From Sphagnum magellanicum (lineage: Eukaryota; Streptophyta; Sphagnopsida; Sphagnales; Sphagnaceae): a stretch of DNA of 64,000 bases. Positions 35,947-49,449 of this stretch are shown here, piece after piece (the stretch's first letter is position 1; each line of letters opens with the position of its first letter). The stretch spans positions 13,722,501 through 13,786,500 of the forward strand of contig CM038908.1 of NCBI GenBank assembly GCA_021904315.1, read 5' to 3'. The position numbers were made by a program, and so were the translations under genes. Below the pieces are notes generated by a model. The model searched no databases. It saw only the letters and a list, made by a program, of their open reading frames with translations, and was not told the DNA's origin.

Positions 35947-36793
35947 ATGGTGAGAGGGTTTGTGCAAGAGCATGTGTACAAGCATCCATGGGAGCGGGTG
36001 ACGGCTGCGAATTGGCGTAAGTACACGGACACGGAGCACAGGTCGCTGCTGTCGCATGTTGTGGAGGTGGATACCATAGAGAGAACACTGGATAAATCGC
36101 GTGGCGAGCTTCACAGCACTCGTGCCATAACTGTAAATGCTCCTGGGCCTTGGTGGTTGCAGCGGCTTATGGGAGACACGGTTTGCCATTGCTTGGAGCA
36201 GTCTACAGTTAATGCCTGTAAGCTCATCCATGGTACCCTAGGGTTTGGATTGTGGGAGGTTTGCAGCTATTGTAGTTTTCTCTGGACTTTCACACCCAAA
36301 GAAGAATCAAATTTGTCTCCTGAGGTTGGATTCTTGCATGGAGTTCTCTCTCTTAACCAGGTTGGTGTGATGGTCAGGTCATCCTGTTGACCTACATCGT
36401 ACAGTTTTCTTTGAGATGCGAGTTGATGTGTTTGTTCTTGGTCTTACCAAGAAAGGGACATTTGGAAATCTATCATGACTGAAAATGTGTGATTGAAATT
36501 TTGCAGGCACACGCACAATGGAGATGGTGACTAGGAACATGACTCTGAAGGATTTTGTGGAGGTAGAAGAGAAATGTTGGTATAAACCGCATCCAGAAAA
36601 TCCAGAGTGGACAGTTTTTAGGCAAGAGACTAACATAACATGTGCTACCTTATCAGCTTTGGCATCGATGGCAGAGAAGATTGAACAAAAGTGTGCTGAG
36701 AGGTTCCAGCAGAATAGTGCACATGGTCGAGATGTCATGGAGAAGGTGTGCTCATTTCTAGAAAGAACAGAGGCTGCTGGTGTCACTTTGTAG
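35947..36793 (+). CDS. PRELI/MSF1-domain protein (mitochondrial lipid-transfer type)
   Basis: CDS is 35947-36217 joined to 36507-36793, with a GT (GTAAGC) to TTTTGCAG intron that splits a Cys codon. It encodes 185 residues, the usual length for this family. The N-terminus (QEHVYKHPWERVTAANWRKY) and DTIERTLDKSRGELHSTRAI, with APGPWWLQRLMGDTVCHCLE, match the PRELI domain. Exon 2 continues with MTLKDFVEVEEKCWYKPHPE, LSALASMAEKIEQKCAERFQ and NSAHGRDVMEK. Family members (yeast Ups1, animal PRELID) carry phosphatidic acid or phosphatidylserine between mitochondrial membranes together with a small Mdm35-type partner; the role here is inferred from homology. No damage is visible. The start is the first ATG of the conserved domain, and a CpG-rich promoter region lies directly upstream. 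Confidence 0.9.
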
Positions 36794-39700
36794 CATCTGC
36801 ACTCTTCATAATTGCTCTCTTCCTCTCTTGGGTCTGGCTGGTCTCCTTTTCACTAAACCCTAAGCCTAAGCATTCTTCATCCTCTGACCTCTTAGTTGTG
36901 AGGTTGCTCATGTTTCTTCCCAAAATTATCATGATGTTGGATAGGTGATTTCCTCTTCTCTGTCTCCCTCCTTTAGTTAGTCTCTGCATTCTTTGCACAT
37001 TGTGCAACATTATTTTGGGAATTTTTGCTTCAATGGCAAGCTCACGCCTAAAGACTCTTTAGGCTTTTAAAAGAAGATTTTGTACGTGACTAGTCAATCT
37101 ATAATATTCTCATGAAGGTTGAATTTGTGTATGATTGTTGTTGGTGGTCAAATCACTTGACAGTTTTTGTTTTTGGCCTTGTTTCTCTTTCTGTGAGGTT
37201 GGGTTTCCTCTTTTTCATCCTTGCTGATGGGTTGCTGTTACAATGTCTGATGTGAGATAGCTATAACCCAAACATTGGGCTGTCTCTCAAATCTTTCCAA
37301 GTCATCTTAGATTGTATGTAGGGAGAAGTTGTCAGTACCTATGACAATTAATATATACTCTCAGAGGTATTGAGCAATCAAATCCAGGTTTGTCTTCTGA
37401 ACACAGCAGTTTATACAGTTTGATAGTCATGTCACATTTTAATTTGTTCATGGTAGTCTGATGTTTGACTGTCTCTGCTTGGGTGACTGGATTGGGCTTG
37501 TGTCTTGGTTGGATTTCTGTTCTCACCCCTAACAACCGGATTCCATCATCATAGCTTTTGCCAACTTCAACTCAGAATTGGTGGCACCACAGGCCATTTG
37601 ACACGGTTTGGAATGGACATCGATTTTTTTTCCCACAAGCCCCTCATCCAGCAATCAGCATTGATGTGTGCTTGGGGAGGCCTGTGAAAACAATGCCAGG
37701 CCCAATCATGTTTTGTTGATGGGTACAGGTTGACTGCAGACCTACTGCTCAATGGGATCAAATCATGCTGTTCGCTGGCTGCTGGCCCACCCTCTCATGA
37801 CAAGAGCTGCTCAGGTGGGACATCGAACCATATCACACTTTGCACTGCTGCAACAATGCAGACACAACCAGCCATGTCATGTAAGTGCCACATTCACACA
37901 CTTTAGTATCAAGTGTATTGGAACCTAATACAGACCAGAGACAAGAGTTCATGTAAATGCTAGCAAATGGATACTTAGCAAAGACCCACCCAGAAAGGAA
38001 ATGTTTCACAATTTCCAAACCATATCATATTGTATGAGACCTGGGTTCAGTTCATGATTGTGTCAAGGTGGCAAGTTTGTCTAGTCTCTCTAGGCAGCAT
38101 CTCAATCCTGATCCTCAGATAATCCAAAATCAAATTGTGGGCATGTGCAGCAGCACAAGTTTAACAGATACTGCAAAAACTCTGGAAAAGTTGATTCTGT
38201 ATAAGCATTTTCCTCATCCCAAAGCATGGTTTTTGTTTTCTGAAATCCAATTCTAATTTGAAAACTGGGCATGGATACATGAGGTGGGTGTTTTTGTGAC
38301 CACGATCTCTAGATTCTTGGAAGCTGACTGCAAACCATTAGAGTCATTGCAACATCCTTATTCAGTCTTATACTGTCTTTGTGGGCTTGGGAGGTTCCCA
38401 GTTCCCATTTTAGTCACATTAATCAAGTCACATAAACATAAAAATAGCAGACTATAACTAAAATATAATAAAATGACATATGAGAAGATGTAAGACCAAA
38501 CAAAAATTCTGTATTTTAGTTTCTTAGAAATAGAATGTAACTAGTGTATATATGAAATTTAAATTAATATAATATTTAAATTTTGAAATTAGAAACACAA
38601 GAAAAATTAACTTGTTTTATAAAACGAAAGACATGTGAAATTTAGCTACCTAATTTTAAAAGTGAAATTCCTTTCATTGTAAGATTTTTGTAAATAAGTT
38701 TTAGTATAATTATTCTAATTTTTTCCCAAATTAAAAAACATTAATGTAATTTAGTAACATTTGGAAAAATAGAATTCAATTAAATGAAAACTCAAATGTA
38801 TTAACTTATAATCAAAGATATTTAAAATTAAAGGCATTGTAAACTTTTATGTAATTATTGAACTAACAATTAATTAAGTTGAATAATCATATTAAAGATG
38901 TACATGAGTAATTGGTTTCATCATGAAATATGGTAATAAGGTTGTCATGTGCAATATTCAAAAAATATGCATGTTTATAAATTTTGTGATAAAAAATAAT
39001 ATCATCATGCAATTGATGGGCAGATGTTAAAGGTCTTGGGTTGTGACCAAGGAGATGACCGTTCAGACTCCATTTTGGATTAGGGTTTTGTTTTTCAATT
39101 TTGTGATGTAATCGAAGTGGTGATCTTCCATGAAATGATTTGGTCAAAAAATAAGAAAATATGAAAAGACAAAAAAAACTAACCTCTATATTTACATGTG
39201 AATTTAAGATAGAATCTAGTGATTTTTTAAAAAAAGTAAATTTGTTTCTTGAAATTTAGCAACTAAGAAACTAAAAAAACACTAAATTTTGTCATTTTGA
39301 AAAAAAAATTGAAAATTGAAAAACTTTAACTGAAAAAAAACCCTACTTTGAACATGTTGAGATTATGACATTATTATGATGACTTGTCATGAGTTTGTTT
39401 AATAATTGAAAGCCAACTTGAAAAATATAAATAAATAAATTTCACTAACGATGATCTTTATCAAAGTTGGTTTAGGTAGGATAACGTTATGTTCCATTAG
39501 TCATTGTACACTAGACAATAATAATGTGGAATTTTCTCATCATTGGGTTCCAATTTGGAATCATAAAAAGAATTGAACTTTATAAAACATCATATTGGTT
39601 TTTGTGTTGTTTCACATATTTCCTCTTTCTCTGTTTTCAAGAGATGGACATTCACAAACATGTAGCTTTATGATTTAGTCTTGTTTTTTGCATGCCAACA

Positions 39701-40470
39701 AATCTCCTCTTACAGTTAGAGTTATCCTTGGTAAAACAAGGAAAGATGCAAAGAAAGTAAGATTCAATGATTCAACAATAGATGCCACACCACTGCTCCA
39801 ACAAGAAAAAAGAAAAACAAAACATGAGATTATGAAGTAATTAATTAAAAAAAATTCAAACAGGAGATGCTAATCACCCATGTTGTTTATGCACGAGGTG
39901 GGAAAGGTGGCTTGTGGAACAATAGTAGTGATCCTACTACTTTTAGAGACTTATTCCAAGTTGAAGAAGAAAAGAAGCACCTTAGCCATGCAACTATTGA
40001 TGTGAGAGAGATTGCAAACTCTCTTTGCCATAACTCACATTGTCTCATCATCTTTACACCACTACTTACAAAACAAAAAAAACTTTGAATCATCATCCCC
40101 ATCTCTCCTCCTCCTTTGTACACATCCATCAAGAGTTCAAATTAAAAGAAGGAACAAAACTATTCAAAGTAATAAGTCTATCAAAAGGACAATAGCAAAA
40201 GAAGCAACGTAATCTCAAGCAACAAACACGATCAATTCCCATGACAAGCATGAATGTGTTTCTCAAAGCCTTGAAAGAAAAAGAACCAGTGGTGGCACCT
40301 ATGAAATGTGAATCATAATGTGGTCTTCATCATCATTACTACCAAATTAGAATAACTACCTTCAATAATGATTTCTAGGTACACTTGAAGTGTTGCTCTA
40401 TTTTTGCAATCTATAATTTGTTTTGACTATTTTGTTTGCTTGAATGGTTATTTGTTTAGTCAATATCTTT
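36794..40470. other. 3' flank of the PRELI gene, then AT-rich intergenic DNA
   Basis: 36794-38400 is moderately AT-rich and may include the 3' untranslated region. After 38400 the DNA is very AT-rich. No domain, RNA gene or transposon coding sequence was recognised. Confidence 0.4.
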
Positions 40471-40473
40471 CAG

Positions 40474-40720
40474 CTCTTAAGGGACCTTAAACCTTAAGCC
40501 CATGACCCAAATTGCTTGTTTTTCCTTTATGATGGTTGACTTTTTTTTATTCAACAATTTCTAAAGCACCTTAAACCCTAAGCCAATTACCTTGTATTAT
40601 GTTTTTTCTTCTATGATGTATGATTTTTGATTCAACAACATTTAAGGAACCTTAAACCCTAAACCAAAATTACTAACATTATGTTTTCTTTTGTGATGTA
40701 TAACTTTTTATTTCACAAGC
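40474..40720 (+). repeat. three-copy ~80-bp tandem repeat with CCTTAAACCCTAA
   Basis: Three units start at GGACCTTAAACCTTAAGCC, GCACCTTAAACCCTAAGCC and GAACCTTAAACCCTAAACC. Each is followed by a T-rich stretch with CTATGATGTATGA-like words and TTCAACAA. The AAACCCTAA core recalls the plant telomere unit but does not repeat at 7-bp spacing. Confidence 0.7.
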
Positions 40721-43700
40721 TTCCCTAACAAATACCCACAACAAATGAATTACTTTAGCTCTTGAAATTTGATAACAAAATGTGTCCCACTATCACCTTT
40801 TCCAATATTTATTTATTAATTAATTGGGTTCACGAATTAATGATTGAAAATGTTGAATTTGAACAACATGGGAAAGGATAATAGATTTTCAAAAATCTTT
40901 TTGATATTCTTGCCATGTTTATTATGTTTTGGACTATGGGTTGTAGATTTGTTATTGCAAATGTGTTTTTGTAGTTTGTAGTAGAGGGAACAAAAGGACT
41001 TGTAGGAAAAATTTCACTTTGGAAACAAAGGAGATCTTCATTTCTATTTGTTTGTTTATTTATTCAATGGTTGTAGATATTAATCCTATAACAACTCAGG
41101 TGATTCAGTTGTAATTCTTCCTTGATGTTCAATTAATCTATGTTTTTGTTATGGGTATACAAATTATTACAACATGTAATTTTGCCATCATTTTCTTTGA
41201 TGAGTTTGTTGTGATTCATTGCATGGTTGTTGTACATGTGAATCCTAAAAGTAGATACCTTACTTATCCAACATGCATGCTTCTTGTCCATTTGTTTCAA
41301 AAAATTTGTTTGTGCATACATGAAACCTAGAGATATTGACCTAACCCTAACTTATCATTTGTTCTTTTTGATGTTTTGTTTCAATTTATTGTTTGTTTGT
41401 ACTATGTTGTCTATTGGTCCTTTGTCATCGTCCATTTTTCTTCATGCTTTGTTTCAAGATATGTTGCATAAACTATGGAGTTGGAACCAATTTACAAATT
41501 TTACAAATCAAGTTGTTGGTGTATTGTTTTTAAGATTCATGAATAGTTTGAAGGCAATCAACCATATTGTTGTGCATTGATATTCATTAGTGCACAAATT
41601 TTCTTGCCATCAAGATCTAAAACCTATTTGTGTTGTTGGGGATTTGCAAATGGGGAGGTGGAAGAATTGATGACCAAGAAAAGGCAACATGTTTTCTTCT
41701 TCTTCATTTGGAAGCATTGTGTTACCAATTGTACATATTCATTGTATGGGAATTATTTTACTTGGTTATTGTCTTGGATATGGACACATTCTCCCTAACA
41801 AAACACCCATCCATCCCATTTGCTTCAATAATAACCTAAGAGTAAAAAACTTGCCCTATTACACACCTTTCATTCATTCATAGATTTGAAACAAATAATT
41901 TTTTCTTGTTTTCATGCCTTAATTCATCATTCCATATCTTTGGATGGTGGAGCCCACTTTAGATGATGAACAAGATTCAGTTGAATTGATGCAAATTAGT
42001 GAATGGAACATTAGAATACATTGTAAGAGACTAGAAATTTGTAGTGGACCATGTTTTTCAAGGTTTTTTTTTGGCATTGCAAACACATTTTTCTATAGTG
42101 TAGAGTTAGTGAATTGAAAAATTTAGGATTGATCTACTAAGTTGTTGTAGACTATTTATGTTCAATTCTTTAGTCAAGGTTTAACTTTCAACAAAAAAAA
42201 TCTTTGAGCTTTGAACATTATCTAAGTTTTTTGGATGTGTTGATGACAAATGTTTTGATTTTACCTTTGTATGGGTGGTGAATTCAATGTTAGCAAATGC
42301 TATAGTGAGTTCATTCGCTAGAGGATCATTGGTTGATAAAATAGGTTGTTGACGCACCTTCCAACTAAATGCTATTACTTTTCTTATTAGCACCCATTTG
42401 AGGTCATTATTTTCTTGGCTCTTTTTCTTTCCTAGAATATGTTTTAGTCTTAGAACTTTTTACCATGAAGAAGCTTGTGAGAGCTTGAATATGGTCATGT
42501 GGTTTTAAAAGTAACACCATGCCATTTGTGTGTACATGGAATAGTTGAAAAGTGCAACAATGTGAAAGATTGAACATTATTGTGTCATTCGTTAATTGAT
42601 TGATATGTTGTAAAATTTGTGTGGAGTATTACAAATGTTGTTGGTTTTGAAACAATGGTTATAAGGCGGATCTTGGTGGGGTTTGGCATAAAATGATTGG
42701 TTGAAAATGAAAACCCATGTTGTATGTGATTACAATTTGTGCCTTACAACAAACATGTTATGTATTTGTTTAAGGGTTGAATTGCTTGATGTAACATCTA
42801 CATTTCATGGTTGACTTATTGATAATGTGATAAATCTTTTTGAAATTCTTGAAACTACCAAATGGGAATCTCAAAATTACCAAGTTATGATTTTATTTTA
42901 TTTTTGTAAACTCATAATTTCCTAATATGAACTTTAAATCAACAAGGTTCAATGACATTTATAAAATTTGAACAAAAAAAAATTCAACATCATACTAAAC
43001 TTTTTAATCAAAATTTACTTAATGTTTCAAAATGTTGAATAAATGATTGGTAGTTGTCAATTTGATAATTTAGTTCCTGAAATTTTAGGCCATGATTTAT
43101 ATATTATATAATTTGCAATGCAACCCCATTAAAGTATTTCATTCTTCAAATATTTTTAAATGATTTATATAAGGCCTGATTTGGATAAGTTTTGATTTCC
43201 AAACCTTGTTTTAGTTTTGTAAGACATTTTAGGATTTCAAAAGTTTTGGGAATATATGCCTCCTAAATTTCACATTTTTTTCATTTCATGTAAGAATGTG
43301 TTCATTGTTTCATGATCACATTGAACTCCAATCAATTGTTCAATTCAATTCCATTTAAAACCATTTAACTTCTTTCATATCAAAGAAAACATTAGGAGTT
43401 AATCACACACCCATGTTAAGGCCATGATTAAAAAATATATATAATTAAAACCCATAACATCAAAGTTTATACTATTAGTTTTATAATTATGCAAATTATT
43501 TGAAGTAAAATTGTTTTGTATCAAAACCCATAACATTTAAAAAAAAGGAATATGCATTTAGTTATTTTTCTTGTTGATTACAACTTTTGATTCTAGTGTT
43601 ACCTCAAAAAAAAGGTATTATGCTTATTTTTTTGTAATTACATGTTAGTTGAGTTAAAACCTTTCATCTTACAACCCGTAATTGTCAATAACCAAGGCAA

Positions 43701-45479
43701 TATTCTAATTTATAATTATTAATTTACTAATTAATCTTCAATTGAGGTTTTAAAACATTATGTTGTGAATTGTGACACATCACATTAAAAAAATTACACT
43801 TAATAATCAACTCAATAATCAAAGATTTGATTGCATGACCTAAAAAAAAAGAAAAACATTTATTTGAAAATTGTTAATTTCATTTTAGTTAAAGGGTTTT
43901 ATAACTTTTCACTTTCTTATTCAAACAACTATTTCTATTACTATACCATGGGTTTTTCATTAAAAAATGCAATCAAATTATACATAATGTGAAGCATGTT
44001 AAATTAAATTATATGTACATACTGTAAATGCAAAAATGATAATTATTTACATATCATTGCATTTCAACCTTTCAAGGTTTAATTCTCAACCCCTAACCAT
44101 TTATCAAGCCAAAAATGGTTTTGTTGGGAATGTTAAATTGATGCAACCAAAAGATTTTTTTTTTTTTCAAAAATCTTTTTGGGGCCTATGAATGTGATCA
44201 TAGGCTCCAAGTGGCATGCTATCAATTTGGGCGCGAGTTTGATGAAAAAACACACATAGCAACCAATGTTTGGTGTCTCTTTACTTTTATGGAAAACCTT
44301 TGGTTTTAATTCTAAAAAATAAATTAGAACAATCTTGGTTCCAATTCCACACATACTTTTAAAACTATTTTGATTACAACTCCAGACATACATGAAATTG
44401 GAAATTTAGGATTCATGTCCTTCAAAAACTAAAAATTAAAAATCAATTCCAATCATGATTCAAAAAATCAAACATGTTTTTAGTTTGGTTCCTCCTATCC
44501 AAAAAAACATTTGGTAGTTAATTATGAATTAACCTTTGATGAACCCTAGTTTCAGTCTTACATTTTATTTTTCAAAAACATGTATGTCGATTTTGGTTCC
44601 ACACTAATTCTAATTCTTAAAGAAATTCCATTTTCAAATTTTGGTTGGAAAAACAAATCTAGTTCCTATCTAATTTTGTTCAATTAGAATTGTAGATTTG
44701 AACCAATGGTTTTTACCTCACAATGTAGGTGATCACCTGAGAACAACAGTAGCAACCTCATACGGAGGTCTACTCAAATCCATCAAGGAACCAATGAGGT
44801 GAAGGATACTATCACCAAGGTTATAGTTAATACTTAAGAGAGAGAGGGGCAAATGGCCAACACTTAAGGTGCATTCACTCTCGGTGTTATGGTCTCTAGT
44901 GTTGAGTCCCCTAACATCATGATGATGCTAGTCATTTAGGACTTCAACCTAGTTATCACGAAAATTTTATGTTAAGCTAACATTCACTTAATATTAAGCT
45001 ATCACCTATTTAACATTGCAAGCTACCTAGGATGTCACCTAGATTTTCATTTAACATTGACTTAACATCAAGTGTGGATGCACCATTATTGTAACAAACC
45101 TTTAATAAATGTTATTCTTAATTGATGCATCAATGATAACATTTAAGTTTTCATGGTGTAAGCAATTGTTTTCTAAGTCGACCTGTAAATGGTGCGAGAT
45201 GCGTTTTGAGGCAGTGTAAGAAGCATTTAGGGGTAGTATTTACATGGTTGTTTAGGTGAATTGGCATAATGTGGATTGAAGCAAGTGAAGTTGTTTATAT
45301 TTCTAATAGGTATAAAAGGACATCTACATAAATTTCAACAAAAATTTAACACAATTGCAACCAAATTATCAAATATAAAGTCAAATGTTTTATCTTGTGT
45401 AGGAGAGTTGAATTTGCAAATTTAACAAGCTTTATGACCTTTATTCAATTCATCCTTTTAAGTCAAGAAATGACCACAC
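40721..45479. other. AT-rich intergenic DNA, no gene recognised
   Basis: Only short AT-biased open stretches, without domains, are present on either strand. Confidence 0.4.
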
Positions 45480-45493
45480 CACTAATATTAGTG
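45480..45493. repeat. CACTAATATTAGTG palindrome
   Basis: A perfect 14-base palindrome, flanked by CCACAC and TGGC. It carries CACTA and TAGTG at its edges. Confidence 0.6.
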
Positions 45494-46520
45494 TGGCTTG
45501 TGGTTTTGGCTCAAATGTGAACACATTGAGAGCTCAACTGATTTTTCCTTCCAAACTCAATTTTTGTAATTTCTTTGAATTTCCAGCAATAAAATCCACT
45601 CAAAACAAATATCTTCCACACCTTAGCTCTGAAAATAGTGAAATAAGCTCTACTAAATCTGAATTGCCAAGGTCTTTCCACCAACACCAAGAATGTCCCC
45701 AAATTCCAGTATACTTTTCAGTTTCGATTTTATTCAATTTTCATTGAGAAAACCATTCAATAATCAATAGCTTCCACACCGTAGCTCCAAACAGTCTCAA
45801 ATCAAGTCAATGCACCCTTTCTCATCGAGAGCTTTCCAAAGATACCAAGAGTGTGGCATGAAGCACCTTGGTTTGGGAGATCTCAACATGACAACCAAAA
45901 CAAAACAAACTACTTCGCTTCATAGATAGATGACAAATGAATCCACATGAGCATATAAGGATCAAATCTTGGAGAGTGTAGAGCAATTCACTTTGCCCAT
46001 GTTCATATCACAAAGGGAAAATGACTACCTCCTACCCCCAGGGGAAAAAAAGATAGAAAAAGAACCAAACCAAACCAAAAAAGAAAGAAAACAAGAGAAT
46101 TGCCTTAAAAGCACAAATAGCCACTTCATGTTATCTAGTTGGCAATTTATATCAACTCCCAGGAGTCCCCTTTCAATCCCTATAGTTCTTATCATGTGAG
46201 TGTACAATTCCACAAACCATAGCTTGGAAATAGTTACTATGTGAGCTGCTCCTGTACCAATCTAACAAGGATATCATGGTTGAATTTAATCTCTCTTGAA
46301 TCTAAATCTGAATTGCCATGCAACAAACACCACAACAATAACACAATGCAGAAAAAGACAAAGCAAACACAAAGTAGATGAAACAACAAATAAAAGTGCA
46401 CAATTTTTCACTCTCCAAAAACCTTCCTCTTTTTTGATGCTTCAAGATGAGGTCTGTCAATATGAAAGATCAGATCTGATGTTTTCTGGCTCTTTTGGTT
46501 ACACTGGTTCCCTCTCTTGC

Positions 46521-49449
46521 TCACTTGGTCCACTCACTAGTCTCACTATCCATGGATTTTATAAACCCATCTTCAGACCTCAGATTTGAATCCTTCATGG
46601 TTTTGATCTTAGCAGAGTTCTTTTGGTCTCCAGTTTTGTTTATCTGTTTTACATGACCTGCTTTTTTAGGTGTTTCTTGACCTAGGTTTTGTACTAGACT
46701 TTGATCTGATTTTCTATCCAATTCTGGAACTGAATGATCTTGCTTAGTAGCAAGACAATCATTTTCTAGAAAGTTGGTCAAATCAACTGACGCACCATTG
46801 GTGGTGCCAACAGAAAGTGGGTCCCAAACAGATGGTACATCAAATAGGTCCTTCTCTGACACACGATTCCCATTCATGGGAAGATGCTCAATAAGTATAG
46901 CTGCTTTATATGTTTTCTTTCATGCAACTCCATAAAGCACCACTGACCTGAACTTAGGTGACAACTATTTAAGTCACTAAAATCATCCAATGATTTCGCT
47001 GGAAAAGGAGAATAGCAGCCACAAACGCCACATTGTAGTAGAAAAGAGAGCAACAAGCTGGATTCTAAAAGATGTCTGATGTAAAGACTGAGAAGGAAAC
47101 CAGGTTTATGGATCATCTTTGTGGGTTTAAAGAAGAGCATTTTGCAATTTTGGTTTCAGCAATTGAGAATGAGAATTTTTGGGTGGGTTAAGTAAGCTGA
47201 TGGGGACTTGTAATGATTAGAAAGAAGGGTTTGGGAAATTCATGTTTCACAGGCAGAGATGGAAAGAGAGAAACTTACTCACAGTTCTTTGAAACAGCTG
47301 CTTTTGCAAACTTGGCAGAAAGCTGAAACAAGGGACCCATGTTTATGACATCATTGGCCTCAAAGCTCCATAGCCTCATGCACACTGCTACTAGGAACTA
47401 CACCACGACCTCATGTCATTGTTTGTAATGTCTGCCACCAAGCAACCCCACCTTAAACTCCAGACTCAACTCTCAAAAGTTGACACCACACCCCTCACAA
47501 ACTTTTGAGAATCTCCATGCAGTTTTTTACTTGTAATGCTGGATGTGCATCATGAGAGAAGAAAGATTGATACAAATGGAGGATAACCAACCTGAGTTTG
47601 CCCAAAAAGTTCCCTTCATGCCCTGGGGTTAAAGAGTGCACGGCCATATGAAACCTCGAAAAACACACCCGTCTCACAATAGAATGCATCTGAATTCATC
47701 GAAATGGCTGGCCACTCATGTGATACCTAATTCATATTGTGAGTGTCAATGACCAAATATGGTAGTTGAAAAGAGTGTGTTTGCTGTGACTTGAAATCTA
47801 ATCTATAAGCGCACCAAGCAGATGGCAGGTAAACAGCATTCAGAATGAAATGTCAAGATCTGAGCTGAATACTGTGTTTGTGTAGGAGTTGTCTTTCTTT
47901 AGAGGACTAAAACCTCAGTTGATACCTGTTAGACTATGAGGACATAAATCTGCTAAACCTCTTTACAGACTACACTATTCTCTCATCTCTTCTGAACATG
48001 CACAACAAGAAGGAGGACCTTTGGAATCAGCCTCAAGAAGCTGATTCCTAGTTATGCAACAGGCACTCTTAAGGGAAGGAAGCATTCACCACACTAATCA
48101 AACAAATTCTTGCAAAACAGGGAGATAAAAGCCGCCTTACCTTAAGAGCACTCTTGACCATTGGTACCTTCATGCGAAATGGAAGCCGTTGATTAAAATC
48201 CACAGATATCAAGTCCACCTAAAACCTTCTTTCCACAGTTGTACTTACTCTTTGTGCATTCCCACACTGATATCTACCCTAACAACACTACCATTACCAT
48301 GCTACAGGCAATTCTACATGCATTAGAAAAATTATTGCACAGGCAGCAAGTGTATTGGACCTCCAAGCATTCTTCTCAAGCAGAAATGGAATGCTTTGTT
48401 CTGTGAAGAATTCTTTTCTGCTTGAGTAGAGCAGTTGCTTCACAGAACAAGAAGCATTCCACTCAAATGACATGCAAAGCCAAATTTAGCCTCCCAGGGT
48501 TCATACAATTGCCAATGTGGTCTTTCAGGTGGGTTTTGTGAAGCACACACAGAGGGATCAATGATCCTCCCACATCTATAGAACAGCAAGAGAAACATCA
48601 CTGTGGTCTTGCAGTTATGTGAAGCACATGCGGGGATGGTTGCGCAGGGATTGAAGAATCTGACATCTAAAGAACAGTAAGAGAAACATCAATGCCATCT
48701 TGCAGTTAATGCCCAGCACATGCAGGGATCTAAGGATCCTGCATCTGTAGAAGAGCAAGAGAAGAATCAATGCAGTCTTGCAGTTATGTGAAGCACGTTC
48801 ACAGATTGAGGAATCTAACAAATATCAAACAGTAAGAAAAAAAACATCAATGCAGTCTTGCAGTCTTGCAGTTTATGCAAAACGCATGCAGGGATCAAGA
48901 ACCTTGATGACATCTACAGAAGAACAGCAAGAGAGAATGTACACGGTTTGTGCATTTCTCCATCTCACCATCAAACAGTCTGAGAATTCGCAGATTTGAG
49001 AATTGCTGCAAAACCTTGGGCTGAGAATTCTGAGAAAGAATTCAAGGTGTGTGTGATCATCTCTTTTGTCTCTTTACCTCAAGATGTGTGGAGGCTTGAT
49101 TGAAAGCTTTCTGGTTCTTGGGTCTCACTGCAACAATCTCGTAGGAGTGAAGAATTTGATTTACAGCATTGAGTGCAGCTGCCTGCACTATATCGTCAAC
49201 TGCCACTGTGATTCTGCTGAATTGTCTGAAAGGCTGAGCTGCTGGAGCCTTGAGCAGGCTCCTGTGGAATTTTGCAGCCTCTGCTACTCCAAGTGCAGCA
49301 GCAATCACAGATGAAAGCTCCAGCGGTTTGATTCTCGATCGATCAGAGTCGGCCATGAATCCTGCAAGCATGTGATTCAATGCAACGCCTGTGTAATCCA
49401 GCTGTAATGCCACCGCCGCCACTTCCTGCTTCTGCTTCACATGTCGCAT
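46521..49449 (-). pseudogene. RPP30: RNase P/MRP subunit p30 (RPP30) gene, introns retained, broken
   Basis: p30 is a protein subunit of nuclear RNase P and MRP, which process tRNA and rRNA. Exon 1 (to 49078) has LDYTGVALNH, SDRSRIKPLELSSVI, PFRQFSRITVAVDD and EIVAVRPKNQKAFNQA. Exon 2 (48218-48141) gives VDLISVDFNQRLPFRMK and VPMVKSALK. Exon 3 (47672-47592) gives GVFFEVSYGRALFNP. Exon 4 (47431-47283) ends in AKFAKAAVSKN. Exon 5 (46942-46521) gives KKTYKAAILIEHLP and a variable tail with WDPLSVG. Borders follow GT-AG. In-frame TGA codons lie at 47616-47618, 47411-47413, 47360-47362 and 46920-46922, and a small deletion shifts the frame just after the third. Upstream of about residue 10 the family's FDLN start is not found. 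With introns kept, this is a decayed gene or segmental copy, not a retrocopy. Confidence 0.8.
48530..48940 (+). repeat. ~85-bp tandem repeat (five copies) in RPP30 intron 1
   Basis: Units share ATCAATGCAGTCTTGCAGTT, ATGTGAAGCACATGCAGGGA, then ACATCTATAGAACAGCAAGA. Copies are spaced by roughly 79-91 bases, and the fourth and fifth differ most. The array lies wholly between exons 1 and 2 of the RPP30 pseudogene. Confidence 0.75.
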
